In this document: positions 1 through 9,542 of the stretch, one piece after another | Layout: each line of letters begins with the position of its first letter | Numbering within the stretch: the stretch's first letter is position 1 | Source: CAHJXF01 sp038240015 | Lineage (GTDB): Bacteria; Pseudomonadota; Gammaproteobacteria; Burkholderiales; Burkholderiaceae_D | Length of the DNA stretch: 64,000 bases | Direction of reading: 5' to 3' | Assembly (NCBI GenBank): GCA_038240015.1 | Contig: JBBSEF010000006.1 | Location: forward strand, 16,786-80,785 | Made by a program: the position numbers and the translations under genes | Notes under the pieces: model-generated | The model's input: only the letters and a program-made list of their open reading frames with translations | Databases searched by the model: none | What the model was told of the DNA's origin: nothing

Positions 1-246
1 GCCGAGGTCGATCTGGGACAGCTCCTGCGACGTCGATTGACGATTTCGGGTTCGACCTTGCGTCCGCGCGATGCGGCGTTCAAGGGCCGCATCGCCCACA
101 ACCTGCGCGAACACGTGTGGCCGCTGTTCGAATCGGGCGCGATCAAGCCGGTGGTGTTCAAGACATTCCCCCTCTCTCACGCCGCGGATGCGCATCGCTT
201 GATGGAGAGCAGCGCCCATGTGGGGAAGATCGTGCTGGAGGTTTGA
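1..246 (+). CDS. NAD(P)H quinone oxidoreductase (zinc-type MDR superfamily), C-terminal part
   Basis: The frame is open from the first base and ends at a TGA at 244-246, so 81 residues of the C-terminal end are present and the start lies outside the window. The segment reads LTISGSTLRPRD, then KGRIA and a closing AHVGKIVLEV. This is the usual end of PIG3/Qor-type quinone oxidoreductases, which reduce quinones with NADPH. The catalytic and nucleotide-binding parts are not visible. Its neighbour downstream is tpiA, separated by a hairpin and a promoter, so it is probably a separate transcription unit. Confidence 0.8.
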   Translation, partial: AEVDLGQLLRRRLTISGSTLRPRDAAFKGRIAHNLREHVWPLFESGAIKPVVFKTFPLSHAADAHRLMESSAHVGKIVLEV

Positions 247-255
247 CGTCGCCCC

Positions 256-314
256 GGCGAAGGCCGGGGTCCAACTTGCTTGTGTGCGATGAAACCTGGG
301 TCCCGGCCTTCGCC
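256..314. terminator. Long inverted repeat between the oxidoreductase gene and tpiA
   Basis: Bases 256-268 (GGCGAAGGCCGGG) are perfectly complementary to 302-314. The stem can extend to 273/297 with two G-U pairs, leaving a loop of about 23 bases. It starts nine bases after the stop of the upstream gene. There is no T-run, so it could be a Rho-independent-like hairpin, an mRNA-stabilising structure or a dispersed REP-like element. Confidence 0.5.
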
Positions 315-316
315 GT

Positions 317-346
317 TTGACCCGCCTCGTTCGAAGTGCGTACAAT
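317..346 (+). promoter_or_regulatory. Sigma-70 promoter of tpiA
   Basis: A -35 box TTGACC (317-322) and a -10 box TACAAT (341-346) are separated by 18 bases. They lie about 40 bases upstream of the tpiA start. The boxes are close to the consensus, and this is one of the clearest promoters in the window. Confidence 0.65.
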
Positions 347-387
347 CCCACGGTTTCGCATTTCGGTTTCAGAACGGATTTTGTCGT

Positions 388-1170
388 ATGCAGCAGCGTC
401 GCAAATTGGTCGTTGGAAACTGGAAGATGAACGGCGGTCTCGAGGCCAACGCTGCGCTTCTTTCGTCGATGGTTTCTGCGTTGCGCGATAGCGTATTCGC
501 CTGCGACGTAGCGGTCTGCGTCCCGTTTCCTTATTTGGCGCAAGCGCGAAAAGAATTGGACGGTTCGAAGATCGCATTCGGTTCGCAGGACGTGAGCGAA
601 TTCGAGAGCGGCGCATACACGGGCGAAGTCTCGGCATCGATGCTTCGGGAATTTGATTGTCGCTATGCGATCGTCGGACATTCGGAACGGCGCACCTGGT
701 TCGGCGACAGCAATGAAAGAGTTGCGGCCAAGGCCGAGCGGGCGATCGCAACGGGGTTGACCCCGATTGTCTGTACCGGCGAGACGCTTGCAGAACGCGA
801 GCAGGGCAAAGCGATGGCGATCGTGGCCATGCAGTTGGATGCGGTGCTCGAACGCATCGGCGCCGAAGGACTTGCACAAGGCGTCGTCGCCTACGAGCCG
901 GTGTGGGCGATCGGTACCGGCAAGACCGCGAGTCCCGAGGAAGCGCAAGCGATGCATGCGGCGATCCGTGCGCACATTGCGAAGCGCGACCGCGGTATCG
1001 CGTCGCAGTTGGTCATACTTTATGGCGGCAGCGTCAAGGCTTCGAACGCAGCGGCTTTGTTCGAAAGTGCAGACATCGATGGTGGGTTGATCGGCGGCGC
1101 GTCGCTGATCGCAAAAGATTTTGTGGGGATCGTGGACGCTGCCGGTGCTGCGGCGACGGTGGCCGCGTGA
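388..1170 (+). CDS. tpiA: Triose-phosphate isomerase
   Basis: This cytoplasmic enzyme interconverts dihydroxyacetone phosphate and glyceraldehyde 3-phosphate in glycolysis and gluconeogenesis. The 260-residue protein has the usual family length. Visible catalytic residues are N11 and K13 in NWKMN, H98 in IVGHSE and E170 in AYEPVWAIGTG; the phosphate-binding YGGSVK and GGASL motifs are near the end. The frame is open further upstream, but ATG 388 gives the normal N-terminus MQQRRKLVVGNWKMN and lies at a proper distance from the promoter at 317-346. secG follows 27 bases later, the common order in betaproteobacteria. Confidence 0.97.
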   Translation: MQQRRKLVVGNWKMNGGLEANAALLSSMVSALRDSVFACDVAVCVPFPYLAQARKELDGSKIAFGSQDVSEFESGAYTGEVSASMLREFDCRYAIVGHSERRTWFGDSNERVAAKAERAIATGLTPIVCTGETLAEREQGKAMAIVAMQLDAVLERIGAEGLAQGVVAYEPVWAIGTGKTASPEEAQAMHAAIRAHIAKRDRGIASQLVILYGGSVKASNAAALFESADIDGGLIGGASLIAKDFVGIVDAAGAAATVAA

Positions 1171-1197
1171 GCCGGTGATGAACTGGAATGCAAGCAC

Positions 1198-1608
1198 ATG
1201 GAAATTCTGAGCAAGATCGTTTATGTGGTGATGCTGCTTTCGGCCATCGGTGTCGTCGTGCTGGTCCTGCTTCAGCACGGCAAGGGCGCCGACATGGGGA
1301 CCGGCTTCGGCGCCGGCGCGTCGGGCAGCCTGTTCGGCGCGACCGGCTCGGCCAACTTCCTCAGTCGCACCACTGCGGTTCTCGCGGCGGTGTTCTTCAT
1401 CAGCACGCTGGCGCTCGCGTACTTCGCGACCAATCGGCCGAGGGCGGGCGGAAGCGTGATGCAGAACTTGCCTGCGCAGACCGCTCCTGCGGCGCCGACC
1501 GACCCAGCGTCGAAGGCTGCTCCCTCGGCAAATCAGCCGGCGCAGCCGACGCCCGCCATGCCCGCTCCGGCAAAGGACGCGAACAAGCCGGCGGAGATTC
1601 CGAAGTAA
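1198..1608 (+). CDS. secG: Protein translocase subunit SecG
   Basis: SecG is the small auxiliary subunit of the SecYEG channel in the inner membrane. The 136-residue protein begins with a transmembrane segment (about residues 5-24), followed by the conserved stretch QHGKGADMGTGFGAGAS and a second transmembrane segment (about 55-75). The C-terminal third is rich in Ala and Pro (AQTAPAAP, QPAQPTPAMP), as is usual for betaproteobacterial SecG, and probably disordered. It follows tpiA and precedes tRNA-Leu and nuoA, a conserved order. Confidence 0.95.
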   Translation: MEILSKIVYVVMLLSAIGVVVLVLLQHGKGADMGTGFGAGASGSLFGATGSANFLSRTTAVLAAVFFISTLALAYFATNRPRAGGSVMQNLPAQTAPAAPTDPASKAAPSANQPAQPTPAMPAPAKDANKPAEIPK

Positions 1609-1706
1609 GTTGGTTACGAGCGTTCCTCGCGTTCGTGATCGGGCGCAAGGAATGAGACAATTCGTTTTCGGCGACCCGCCTGTGTTCGATGCGGTTTGCC
1701 TCACAC

Positions 1707-1791
1707 GCCGACGTGGTGAAATTGGTAGACACGCTATCTTGAGGGGGTAGTGGCGAAAGCTGTGCGAGTTCGAGTCTCGCCGTCGGCACCA
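1707..1791 (+). tRNA. tRNA-Leu (anticodon GAG)
   Basis: The acceptor stem GCCGACG (1707-1713) pairs with CGTCGGC (1781-1787), followed by discriminator A and an encoded CCA (1789-1791). The anticodon stem CTATC/GGTAG encloses the loop TTGAGGG, giving anticodon GAG, which reads CUC and CUU. There is a long class II variable arm and a T-loop GTTCGAGTC. The length is 85 bases. It lies between secG and nuoA. Confidence 0.96.
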
Positions 1792-1888
1792 CAGTTTATT
1801 TGACCGTTGTGATCGGATCGTCTTGCGCGCATGCCTTGCGCACGAATCGCAACGAGTCGATCGAGGCAGGACCTGTCAGGATCGTCCC

Positions 1889-2248
1889 GTGTTGCTCGAA
1901 AATTATTTTCCGGTCCTTCTCTTCATCCTCGTCGGCTCGGGCGTCGGTCTCGCGGCTGTGACGCTGGGCAACTTCCTGGCGCCCAACAATCCGGACAGCG
2001 AGAAGCTGTCGCCGTACGAATGCGGCTTCGAGGCATTCGAGGACGCGCGCATGAAGTTCGACGTGCGCTACTACCTGGTCGCGATCCTCTTCATCCTGTT
2101 CGATCTCGAGACCGCGTTCTTCTTTCCCTGGGCGGTCGCGCTGCGCGATCTCGGCCTCTATGGTTATCTGACAATGGTGGTGTTCGTCATCGAATTTCTC
2201 GTCGGGTTCTGGTACATCTGGAAGAAGGGCGCGCTCGATTGGGAATGA
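1889..2248 (+). CDS. nuoA: NADH-quinone oxidoreductase subunit A
   Basis: NuoA is a small membrane subunit of complex I near the quinone channel. About 119 residues with three transmembrane helices are seen (about 7-28, 64-84, 90-112). The conserved loop [20 protein letters not shown] and the C-terminal KKGALDWE are diagnostic. No ATG fits; the start is GTG 1889 or TTG 1892, with an AGG seven to ten bases before. Longer frames upstream run into the tRNA region and do not resemble NuoA. It is the first gene of the complete nuoA-N operon. Confidence 0.93.
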   Translation: MLLENYFPVLLFILVGSGVGLAAVTLGNFLAPNNPDSEKLSPYECGFEAFEDARMKFDVRYYLVAILFILFDLETAFFFPWAVALRDLGLYGYLTMVVFVIEFLVGFWYIWKKGALDWE

Positions 2249-2270
2249 GCACGGGCCAAACCATTCAGCT

Positions 2271-2750
2271 ATGAGCATCGAAGGCAAACTATCCGAAGGC
2301 TTCGTCACGACGAAGCTCGACAACGTCATCAACTGGGTGCGTACCGGTTCGATGTGGCCGATGACGTTCGGCCTCGCGTGCTGTGCGGTCGAGATGATGC
2401 ATGCGGGCGCGGCGCGCTACGACCTCGATCGCTTCGGTGTGGTGTTTCGCCCGAGCCCTCGGCAATCCGACGTGATGATCGTCGCGGGCACGCTATGCAA
2501 CAAGATGGCGCCGGCGCTGCGCAAGGTCTACGACCAGATGACCGAGCCGCGTTGGGTGATCTCGATGGGCTCGTGCGCCAACGGCGGCGGCTACTACCAC
2601 TACTCATATTCGGTGGTGCGCGGCTGCGACCGGATCGTGCCTGTGGATGTGTATGTACCGGGTTGCCCGCCGACAGCCGAGGCGCTGATGTACGGCATTT
2701 TGCAGTTGATGAACAAGATCAAGCGCGAGAGCACGATCGCGCGCTCGTGA
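2271..2750 (+). CDS. nuoB: NADH-quinone oxidoreductase subunit B
   Basis: NuoB (159 residues) carries the terminal [4Fe-4S] cluster N2, which passes electrons to ubiquinone. Cluster ligands are the adjacent C37 and C38 (LACCAVEMM), C102 ([11 protein letters not shown]) and C132 ([11 protein letters not shown]). It faces the cytoplasm in the Q-module with NuoC and NuoD. It starts 22 bases after nuoA and is part of the same operon. Confidence 0.97.
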   Translation: MSIEGKLSEGFVTTKLDNVINWVRTGSMWPMTFGLACCAVEMMHAGAARYDLDRFGVVFRPSPRQSDVMIVAGTLCNKMAPALRKVYDQMTEPRWVISMGSCANGGGYYHYSYSVVRGCDRIVPVDVYVPGCPPTAEALMYGILQLMNKIKRESTIARS

Positions 2751-2766
2751 CAACCACGAATCCCGT

Positions 2767-3390
2767 ATGAGCACGCGTCTCGAAACGCTGGAAGCCAACC
2801 TGCGCGCCACGCTCGGCGACTCGATTGTGAGTCTCGTCATGGCGCGGGGTGAGCTGACGCTCGTCGTCGATGCAAAAAATTATCTCGGTGTCGCGACGAC
2901 GCTGCGCGACCACGCCGATCTCCAATTCGAACAATTGCTCGATGTGTGCGGAGTCGATTATCAAACCCATGGCGAAGGCGCGTGGACGGGCTTGCGCTTC
3001 GCTGCCGTGTCGCACCTGCTGTCGATGACGCACAACTGGCGCCTGCGCCTGCGCACCTTTGCGATCGACGACGACTTCCCGGTTCTCGCATCGCTGACCG
3101 GCGTGTGGTCGTCGGCCAACTGGTACGAGCGCGAAGCTTTCGATCTCTACGGCATCGTGTTCGAAGGTCACAACGATCTGCGCCGCATCCTCACCGACTA
3201 CGGCTTCGTCGGGCATCCGTTTCGCAAGGACTTCCCGATCTCGGGCAACGTCGAAATGCGCTACGACCCTGAGCAGAAGCGCGTGATCTATCAGCCGGTG
3301 ACGATCGAACCGAGGGAGATCGTGCCGCGCGTGATTCGCGAAGAAGGCTACGGCGCCGCTCAATACGGCAGGCCGACCGCGCATGGCTGA
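2767..3390 (+). CDS. nuoC: NADH-quinone oxidoreductase subunit C
   Basis: NuoC (207 residues) is the 30-kDa peripheral subunit of the Q-module. The family signature around residues 118-150, with [13 protein letters not shown], then RRILTDYGF and HPFRKDFP, is intact. NuoC and NuoD are separate genes here, not fused as in E. coli. The 3' end overlaps the start of nuoD by eight bases, indicating translational coupling. Confidence 0.97.
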   Translation: MSTRLETLEANLRATLGDSIVSLVMARGELTLVVDAKNYLGVATTLRDHADLQFEQLLDVCGVDYQTHGEGAWTGLRFAAVSHLLSMTHNWRLRLRTFAIDDDFPVLASLTGVWSSANWYEREAFDLYGIVFEGHNDLRRILTDYGFVGHPFRKDFPISGNVEMRYDPEQKRVIYQPVTIEPREIVPRVIREEGYGAAQYGRPTAHG

Positions 3391-4636
3391 GATCAAGAAC
3401 TACACGCTGAACTTCGGACCGCAGCATCCCGCGGCGCACGGGGTCTTGCGCCTCGTACTGGAACTCGACGGCGAGGTGGTTCAGCGCGCCGACCCGCATA
3501 TCGGCCTCCTGCACCGCGCGACCGAGAAGCTCGCCGAGACCCGTACCTACATCCAGTCCGTTCCCTATATGGACCGGCTCGACTACGTGTCGATGATGTG
3601 CAACGAGCACGGCTATGTGCTCGCGATCGAGAAGCTGCTCGACATCGAGGTGCCGCTGCGCGCGCAATACATCCGCGTGCTGTTCGACGAACTCACGCGC
3701 CTGTTGAATCACCTGATGTGGCTGGGCGCGCACGCGCTCGACGTGGGCGCGATGGCGGTCTTCCTCTACGCGTTTCGCGAGCGCGAAGACCTGATGGATA
3801 TGTACGAGGCGGTGTCGGGCGCGCGCATGCACGCGGCCTACTACCGGCCCGGCGGCGTCTATCGCGATCTGCCCGATACGATGCCGCAGTACCGCACGTC
3901 GAAGTGGAGAAACGAGCGCGCCATCAAGGGCATGAACGAGAACCGCCAGGGGTCGCTGCTCGACTTCATCGAAGACTTCAGCATCCGCTTCCCGCGTCAT
4001 GTCGACGAGTACGAAACGCTGCTCACCGACAACCGCATCTGGAAGCAGCGGCTGGTCGGCATCGGCGTCGTCTCGCCCGAGCGTGCGAAGGCACTCGGCT
4101 TCACCGGCGCGATGCTGCGCGGCTCGGGCATCGAATGGGACCTGCGCAAGAAGCAGCCCTACGAAGTCTATGACCTGCTCGACTTCGACATTCCGGTGGG
4201 CGTCAACGGCGACTGCTACGACCGTTATCTGGTAAGAGTTGAAGAGATGCGCCAGTCGAATCGCATCATCCAGCAATGCATCGCATGGCTGCGCAACAAC
4301 CCCGGCCCGACGATGATCGACGACCACAAGATCGCGCCGCCGTCGCGGGTCGACATGAAGACCAACATGGAAGAGCTGATCCATCACTTCAAGCTCTTCA
4401 CCGAAGGCATGCATGTGCCGCCGGGCGAAGCCTATGCGGCGATCGAACATCCCAAAGGCGAGTTCGGCATCTATTTGATTTCCGACGGCGCCAACAAACC
4501 TTATCGCCTGAAGATCCGCGCGCCGGGCTTCCCGCACCTGCATGCGTTGGACGAGATGGCGCGCGGCCACATGATCGCCGACGTGGTGACGATCATCGGC
4601 ACGCAGGACATCGTGTTCGGAGAGATCGATCGATGA
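3383..4636 (+). CDS. nuoD: NADH-quinone oxidoreductase subunit D
   Basis: NuoD (417 residues) is the 49-kDa subunit that forms the ubiquinone site with NuoB. Typical motifs are [16 protein letters not shown] at the N-terminus, [14 protein letters not shown], and the C-terminal DIVFGEIDR. It overlaps nuoC at the start. At the end its TGA overlaps the ATG of the DUF4019 gene (ATGA), so the inserted gene is translationally coupled to nuoD. Confidence 0.97.
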   Translation: MAEIKNYTLNFGPQHPAAHGVLRLVLELDGEVVQRADPHIGLLHRATEKLAETRTYIQSVPYMDRLDYVSMMCNEHGYVLAIEKLLDIEVPLRAQYIRVLFDELTRLLNHLMWLGAHALDVGAMAVFLYAFREREDLMDMYEAVSGARMHAAYYRPGGVYRDLPDTMPQYRTSKWRNERAIKGMNENRQGSLLDFIEDFSIRFPRHVDEYETLLTDNRIWKQRLVGIGVVSPERAKALGFTGAMLRGSGIEWDLRKKQPYEVYDLLDFDIPVGVNGDCYDRYLVRVEEMRQSNRIIQQCIAWLRNNPGPTMIDDHKIAPPSRVDMKTNMEELIHHFKLFTEGMHVPPGEAYAAIEHPKGEFGIYLISDGANKPYRLKIRAPGFPHLHALDEMARGHMIADVVTIIGTQDIVFGEIDR

Positions 4637-5058
4637 AAATATTCAACGCGTTCATCGCGGCGGTCGCCGTAGTCATCGCGTTCGCGATTGCGTTCGCAAT
4701 GTTCCCCGCGTTCGCGCAGGACAATCCGAAACCCGGCGACGATTTCATCAAGCTGATCGACGCGAAGCAATACGCCGAGAGCTGGGAGATCGCGTCCGAT
4801 TACTTCAAGCAATCGGTCTCGCGCGCCGAGTGGGCGACGCAGGTGAAGCAAGTACGCGATTCGCTCGGCAACGTCGTGGTCCGCAATATGAAAAATTCCG
4901 AAGTGCAGAAGAATCCACCGGGCGCACCCGCTGGCGACTATCTCCTGCTGACCTTCGAGACGAAGTTCGCCGATAGCGAGCCAGCGCGCACCGAAACGCT
5001 AGTGCTGATCAAGGGCGCTGATGCCCGCTGGCGCACGGTTGGTTATTTCATTCGTTGA
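4633..5058 (+). CDS. Exported DUF4019 protein inserted in the nuo operon
   Basis: The 141-residue product starts with a hydrophobic signal sequence (about residues 5-27, ending MFPAFAQ), so it should be exported to the periplasm. The mature part has the DUF4019 pattern: an N-terminal [15 protein letters not shown] helix, the segment [17 protein letters not shown], then beta strands and a closing WRTVGYFIR. The family's function is not known to me. It lies between nuoD and nuoE, two cytoplasmic complex I subunits, and its ATG overlaps the nuoD stop, so it is made with complex I. A role in assembly or envelope stress is only a guess. Confidence 0.8.
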   Translation: MKIFNAFIAAVAVVIAFAIAFAMFPAFAQDNPKPGDDFIKLIDAKQYAESWEIASDYFKQSVSRAEWATQVKQVRDSLGNVVVRNMKNSEVQKNPPGAPAGDYLLLTFETKFADSEPARTETLVLIKGADARWRTVGYFIR

Positions 5059-5068
5059 ATTGCACACC

Positions 5069-5158
5069 ATGAACGCCGTCATCGAACAACAACGTCCGCT
5101 TTGGCTCGAAGAGGTGAGCACGCGTTGGCGCGAACTGCTCGATCACAAGGCCATCTGA
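5069..5158 (+). CDS. Possible 29-codon ORF upstream of nuoE
   Basis: A short frame starts at ATG 5069 (MNAVIEQQRPLWLEEV) and stops at 5156-5158, one base before the GTG of nuoE. It fills the gap between the DUF4019 gene and nuoE almost exactly. I see no Shine-Dalgarno sequence before it and do not recognise the peptide. It may be a real small protein, a leader allowing coupling into nuoE, or a remnant. Confidence 0.3.
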   Translation: MNAVIEQQRPLWLEEVSTRWRELLDHKAI

Positions 5159-5159
5159 C

Positions 5160-5672
5160 GTGACCGATCGCACCACCGAATCTTCATCGCGTCTTCTCAC
5201 CGACGACGCCTATCGCCGCATCGACCGCGAGCTGTCGAAGTTTCCGCCCGAAGGCAAGCAGTCGGCGGTGATGGCGGCGCTCGGCATTGCGCAAGACGAG
5301 AAGGGCTGGCTGTCGGTCGAGGTGATGACCGACGTAGCCGACTATCTCGGCTTGCCCGCGATCGCTGTGCAGGAAGTGGCGACGTTCTACAACATGTACA
5401 ACATCAGGCCCGTGGGTCGCCACAAGATCACGGTGTGCACCAACCTGCCGTGCGCGTTGTCGGGCGGTGCGCATGCGGCGGATCATCTCAAGCACAAACT
5501 CGGGATCGATTTTCGTGAGACCACCGCTGACGGCAACTTCACGCTGCAGGAAGGCGAGTGCCTGGGCGCGTGCGGCGACGCGCCGGTGATGTTGCTCGAC
5601 AACAAGACGATGCTCAGTTGGATGAGCGACGAGAAGATCGACGTGCTGCTTTCCGAACTGTCGGCACGTTGA
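5160..5672 (+). CDS. nuoE: NADH-quinone oxidoreductase subunit E
   Basis: NuoE (170 residues) is the 24-kDa thioredoxin-fold subunit of the NADH-oxidising N-module and holds the [2Fe-2S] cluster N1a. The four ligands are C93 and C98 ([11 protein letters not shown]) and C134 and C138 ([11 protein letters not shown]). The helical N-terminal half contains the family motif [12 protein letters not shown]. The start is GTG 5160; no in-frame ATG precedes the conserved region. nuoF follows after 34 bases. Confidence 0.96.
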   Translation: MTDRTTESSSRLLTDDAYRRIDRELSKFPPEGKQSAVMAALGIAQDEKGWLSVEVMTDVADYLGLPAIAVQEVATFYNMYNIRPVGRHKITVCTNLPCALSGGAHAADHLKHKLGIDFRETTADGNFTLQEGECLGACGDAPVMLLDNKTMLSWMSDEKIDVLLSELSAR

Positions 5673-5706
5673 GCGCAATGAACGCATCCGCCATGAGCGC
5701 ATCGCA

Positions 5707-7116
5707 ATGAACACTTCGATCCACGACCGCCACATCGCGCCGCAGATCATGGCGGATTTGAACGGCGACAACTGGCGCATCGCCGACTACGAGGCGCGCG
5801 ACGGCTACCAGGCCTTGCGCAAGATCATCGACGAGAAGATCACGCCCGAGCAGGTGGTCGCCACCGTCAAGTCGTCAGCGTTGCGCGGTCGCGGCGGCGC
5901 GGGCTTTCCGACCGGCTTGAAGTGGAGCTTCATGCCGCGCCAATTCCCAGGACAGAAATATCTGGTGTGCAACTCGGACGAAGGCGAGCCCGGCACGTTC
6001 AAGGACCGCGACATCCTGCGCTACAACCCGCACAGCCTGATCGAAGGGATGATCATCGGCGCGTATGCGATGGGCATCACGGTCGGCTACAACTACATTC
6101 ACGGCGAGATCTGGGCCGAGTACGAACGCTTCGAAGAGGCGCTCGACGAAGCGCGCGCCGCGGGCTATCTGGGCGACAAGATACTCGGCTCGGACTTCTC
6201 GTTCCAGTTGCATGGCTTCCACGGTTACGGCGCTTATATCTGCGGCGAAGAGACCGCACTGCTCGAATCGCTCGAAGGCAAGAAGGGCAACCCGCGCTTC
6301 AAGCCGCCGTTCCCCGCGAGCTTCGGGCTCTATGGCAAGCCGACCACGATCAACAACACCGAGACCTTCGCGGCCGTGCCGTGGATCATCCGCAACGGCG
6401 CCGACGCGTTCCTTAAAGTCGGTCGGCCCAACAACGGCGGCACCAAGATCTTCTCGGTCGCGGGCGATGTCGAGTGGCCCGGCAACTACGAGATCCCACT
6501 CGGCACTTCGTTCGCGAAGCTGCTCGAACTCGCGGGCGGCATGCGCGGCGGCAAGAAGTTGAAGATGGTGATCCCCGGCGGCTCATCGGCGCCGGTCGTT
6601 CCGGGTGACCAGATGATGCAGACCGACATGGACTACGACTCGATCGCGAAGGCGGGTTCCATGCTGGGCTCGGGTGCGGTGATCGTGATGGACGAGACGC
6701 GCTGCGCGGTCGCGTCCTTGCAGCGCCTCGCGTATTTCTATTTCGAGGAATCGTGCGGGCAGTGCACGCCGTGCCGCGAAGGGACCGGCTGGATGTATCG
6801 CGTGATCCATCGCATCGAGCACGGCGAAGGGCGAATGGAAGACCTCGACCTGCTGCTTTCGGTCGCCGACAACATCCAGGGCCGCACCATCTGTGCGCTC
6901 GGCGACGCGGCCGCGATGCCGGTGCGCGCGTTCGTCAAGAACTATCGCGACGAGTTCGAGTATCACATCAAGAACAAGCGGTGCCTCGTCGGTCCGGGCG
7001 CGCATCAGCACGCTGCGCATGCGACGCCGCTAGAGCGCGCACACGAGCACGAGCACGCGCACGAGCAAAACGCGGCCGCTGAAGTCGAGCGCCATCCCGC
7101 CTCCATCGATTCCTGA
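5707..7116 (+). CDS. nuoF: NADH-quinone oxidoreductase subunit F with a His-rich tail
   Basis: NuoF (469 residues) binds NADH and FMN and carries [4Fe-4S] cluster N3. Visible motifs are the nucleotide-binding [10 protein letters not shown] (about residues 59-68), [14 protein letters not shown], and the cluster ligands in [12 protein letters not shown] (about 350-358) plus a later Cys in TICALGD. The catalytic protein would end near residue 433. Beyond it is an extra tail of about 35 residues rich in His, Glu and Ala (for example HEHEHAHEQ), unusual for NuoF and possibly metal-binding. nuoG follows five bases after the stop. Confidence 0.96.
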   Translation: MNTSIHDRHIAPQIMADLNGDNWRIADYEARDGYQALRKIIDEKITPEQVVATVKSSALRGRGGAGFPTGLKWSFMPRQFPGQKYLVCNSDEGEPGTFKDRDILRYNPHSLIEGMIIGAYAMGITVGYNYIHGEIWAEYERFEEALDEARAAGYLGDKILGSDFSFQLHGFHGYGAYICGEETALLESLEGKKGNPRFKPPFPASFGLYGKPTTINNTETFAAVPWIIRNGADAFLKVGRPNNGGTKIFSVAGDVEWPGNYEIPLGTSFAKLLELAGGMRGGKKLKMVIPGGSSAPVVPGDQMMQTDMDYDSIAKAGSMLGSGAVIVMDETRCAVASLQRLAYFYFEESCGQCTPCREGTGWMYRVIHRIEHGEGRMEDLDLLLSVADNIQGRTICALGDAAAMPVRAFVKNYRDEFEYHIKNKRCLVGPGAHQHAAHATPLERAHEHEHAHEQNAAAEVERHPASIDS

Positions 7117-7121
7117 TCGCC

Positions 7122-9542
7122 ATGATTCAACTCGAAATCGACGGCAAGCCAGTGGAGGTCAAGGAGGGCAGCATGGTGATGGACGCTGCCAACCAGCTCG
7201 GCATCTACGTCCCGCACTTTTGCTATCACAAGAAGCTGACGATTGCGGCCAACTGCCGCATGTGCCTGGTCGACATCGAGAAGGCGCCCAAGCCCATGCC
7301 CGCATGCGCGACGCCGGTGACGGCCGGCATGATCGTGCGCACCGCGTCCGACAAGGCGATCAAGGCGCAGAAGGGCGTGATGGAGTTTCTGTTGATCAAC
7401 CACCCGCTCGACTGCCCGATCTGCGACCAGGGCGGCGAGTGCCTGTTGCAGGATCTCGCGGTGGGCTACGGCGGCTCCAACTCGCGCTACAACGAAGAGA
7501 AGCGGGTCGTCTTTCACAAGGACGTGGGACCGCTGATCTCGATGGAAGAGATGACGCGTTGCATCCACTGCACGCGCTGCGTGCGCTTCGGTCAGGAGAT
7601 CGCGGGCGTGATGGAGTTCGGCATGCTCGGTCGCGGCGAACACGCCGAGATCACGACCTTCGTCGGCAAGACCGTGGACTCGGAACTGTCGGGCAACATG
7701 ATCGACATCTGCCCGGTCGGCGCGCTCACGTCGAAGCCGTTCCGCTATACCGCACGCACGTGGGAGTTATCGCGTCGCAAGTCGGTGAGCCCGCACGACG
7801 GTCTCGGTTCGAACCTGATCGTGCAGGTCAAGAATCATCGCGTGATGCGCGTCGTTCCGCTCGAGAACGAGGCCATCAACGAATGCTGGCTGTCGGACAA
7901 GGATCGCTTTTCGTACGAAGCGTTGAACGTTCCTGATCGTTTGACGAAGCCGATGCTGCGCGAGGGGACGAACGCGGGCGCGGTATGGCGTGAAGTCGAT
8001 TGGCCCGAAGCGCTGGAGTTCGTCGCAGCCGGCTTGAAGCGCGTCGTCGACGCGGAGGGGTCATCGCAAATCGGCGCGCTCGCATCGCCGCACTCGACAC
8101 TCGAAGAATTGCATCTGCTGCAAAAGCTGATGCGCGGTCTCGGCTCGGACAATATCGACACGCGTCTGCGTCAGAGCGACTTCAGCGCGAACGCGGTCGC
8201 GCCGTGGTTGGGCATGTCGATCGCACAGTTCGCCGAACTCGATCGCGTATTGGTGATCGGCTCGTTCCTTCGCAAGGACCAGCCGCTGCTCGCGCAACGC
8301 CTGCGCCAGGCCACCAAGCGTGGCGCGTTGTTGTCGGTGTTGCATGCGGTCGATGACGACCTGTTGATGCCGGTCGCGAACAAGTTGATTGCGCCGCCGT
8401 CGCAGTGGGTCGACGTGCTCGGTTCGATCGCGTCGCCCGACGCTGCAGGGTCGGCGGCGTCGTCATCGGCAAGCGATGTCGCGCGCGCGATCGCGAAGAG
8501 CTTCACGTCGGGTTCATCGAAGGCGATCCTGCTCGGCAACGCGGTGGTCCAGCATCCGCAGTTCGCGCAGATCGCAGCAGTCGCGCAGGCACTTGCCGTA
8601 GCGACGGGTTCGAAGCTCGGCTTTCTCACCGAAGCCGCGAACAGCGTCGGCGCGCACATCGCGCGGGCTTATCCGATTCAGGGCGGCATGAACGCGGCCG
8701 CGATGCTCGACCAACCGCGGCGCGCGTATGTGTTGCTCAACATAGAGCCCGAGCTCGACGTTGCAAATCCCGTCGCCGCTCGCGCGGCATTGCAAAGCGC
8801 CGAGCTCGTCGTCGCGATGACAACGTTCAAGAGCGCAGTCGATCAACACGCGAACGTGATGTTGCCGATCGCGCCATTCACCGAAACCTCGGGCACGTTC
8901 GTCAACACCGAAGGCCGCGCGCAGAGTTTCAACGGCACCGTCAAGCCGCTCGGCGAAGCGCGGCCCGCATGGAAAGTGTTGCGCGTACTCGGCAACCTGC
9001 TCGGCCTCGAAGGCTTCGATTACGAAAGCTCGGAAGCCGTCCGCACCGAAGTGACCGGCGGTGCGACCGATCTGTCCGCGCGCTGCGGCGCGCTCGACGT
9101 GCAAGTGTCGGGCGAATCGGCGGCGTCGCTCGCGCTCGCGCCTGGCAGCCTCGAGCCAGGCGATCTCGAACCAGGCGAACTCGAACGCGTGGCCGACGTG
9201 CCGATCTATTTCGCGGACGCGCTGGTGCGACGCTCGTCGCCGTTGCAGGAAACGAACGATGCCGCAGAGCCGACCGCGCGCATCAATAGCCGCGCGCTAG
9301 CCTCGTTGTCTCTGGTGTCGGGCGACCGAGTGAGCGTCGTGATGGACGATGGCGAAGCAGTCGTCGCATGCAAGCGCGACGAAACGGTAGCCGACGGTTG
9401 CGTGCGCCTCGCGACCGCGCATGCATCGACCGCCGGTCTGCCTTCGCTCTTCGGCGCCGTCACGATCACGAAGCTTGCGAGCGCCGATACGAATGCGGGG
9501 GCTTCAGTCGACGCGGCTGCTTCCGTCGTGGGGCAGGCATGA
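7122..9542 (+). CDS. nuoG: NADH-quinone oxidoreductase subunit G
   Basis: NuoG (806 residues) is the large iron-sulfur subunit of the N-module. The N-terminal [2Fe-2S] domain has C34, C45, C48 and C62. The His-Cys motif with [14 protein letters not shown] and the [4Fe-4S] motif [11 protein letters not shown], with the distal CPVGAL, follow. The rest is a degenerate molybdopterin oxidoreductase-like domain. The C-terminal region is poorly conserved and includes the short tandem motif [10 protein letters not shown] near residue 685. Its TGA overlaps the ATG of nuoH (ATGA). Confidence 0.96.
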   Translation: MIQLEIDGKPVEVKEGSMVMDAANQLGIYVPHFCYHKKLTIAANCRMCLVDIEKAPKPMPACATPVTAGMIVRTASDKAIKAQKGVMEFLLINHPLDCPICDQGGECLLQDLAVGYGGSNSRYNEEKRVVFHKDVGPLISMEEMTRCIHCTRCVRFGQEIAGVMEFGMLGRGEHAEITTFVGKTVDSELSGNMIDICPVGALTSKPFRYTARTWELSRRKSVSPHDGLGSNLIVQVKNHRVMRVVPLENEAINECWLSDKDRFSYEALNVPDRLTKPMLREGTNAGAVWREVDWPEALEFVAAGLKRVVDAEGSSQIGALASPHSTLEELHLLQKLMRGLGSDNIDTRLRQSDFSANAVAPWLGMSIAQFAELDRVLVIGSFLRKDQPLLAQRLRQATKRGALLSVLHAVDDDLLMPVANKLIAPPSQWVDVLGSIASPDAAGSAASSSASDVARAIAKSFTSGSSKAILLGNAVVQHPQFAQIAAVAQALAVATGSKLGFLTEAANSVGAHIARAYPIQGGMNAAAMLDQPRRAYVLLNIEPELDVANPVAARAALQSAELVVAMTTFKSAVDQHANVMLPIAPFTETSGTFVNTEGRAQSFNGTVKPLGEARPAWKVLRVLGNLLGLEGFDYESSEAVRTEVTGGATDLSARCGALDVQVSGESAASLALAPGSLEPGDLEPGELERVADVPIYFADALVRRSSPLQETNDAAEPTARINSRALASLSLVSGDRVSVVMDDGEAVVACKRDETVADGCVRLATAHASTAGLPSLFGAVTITKLASADTNAGASVDAAASVVGQA

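Noticed and set aside
3191..4570. Long open frame antisense to nuoC/nuoD
   Set aside because: It is rich in Arg, His and Asp, mirrors the third-position GC bias of nuoD and matches no family; similar antisense frames lie opposite nuoG/nuoH, nuoL, nuoN and sdhA.
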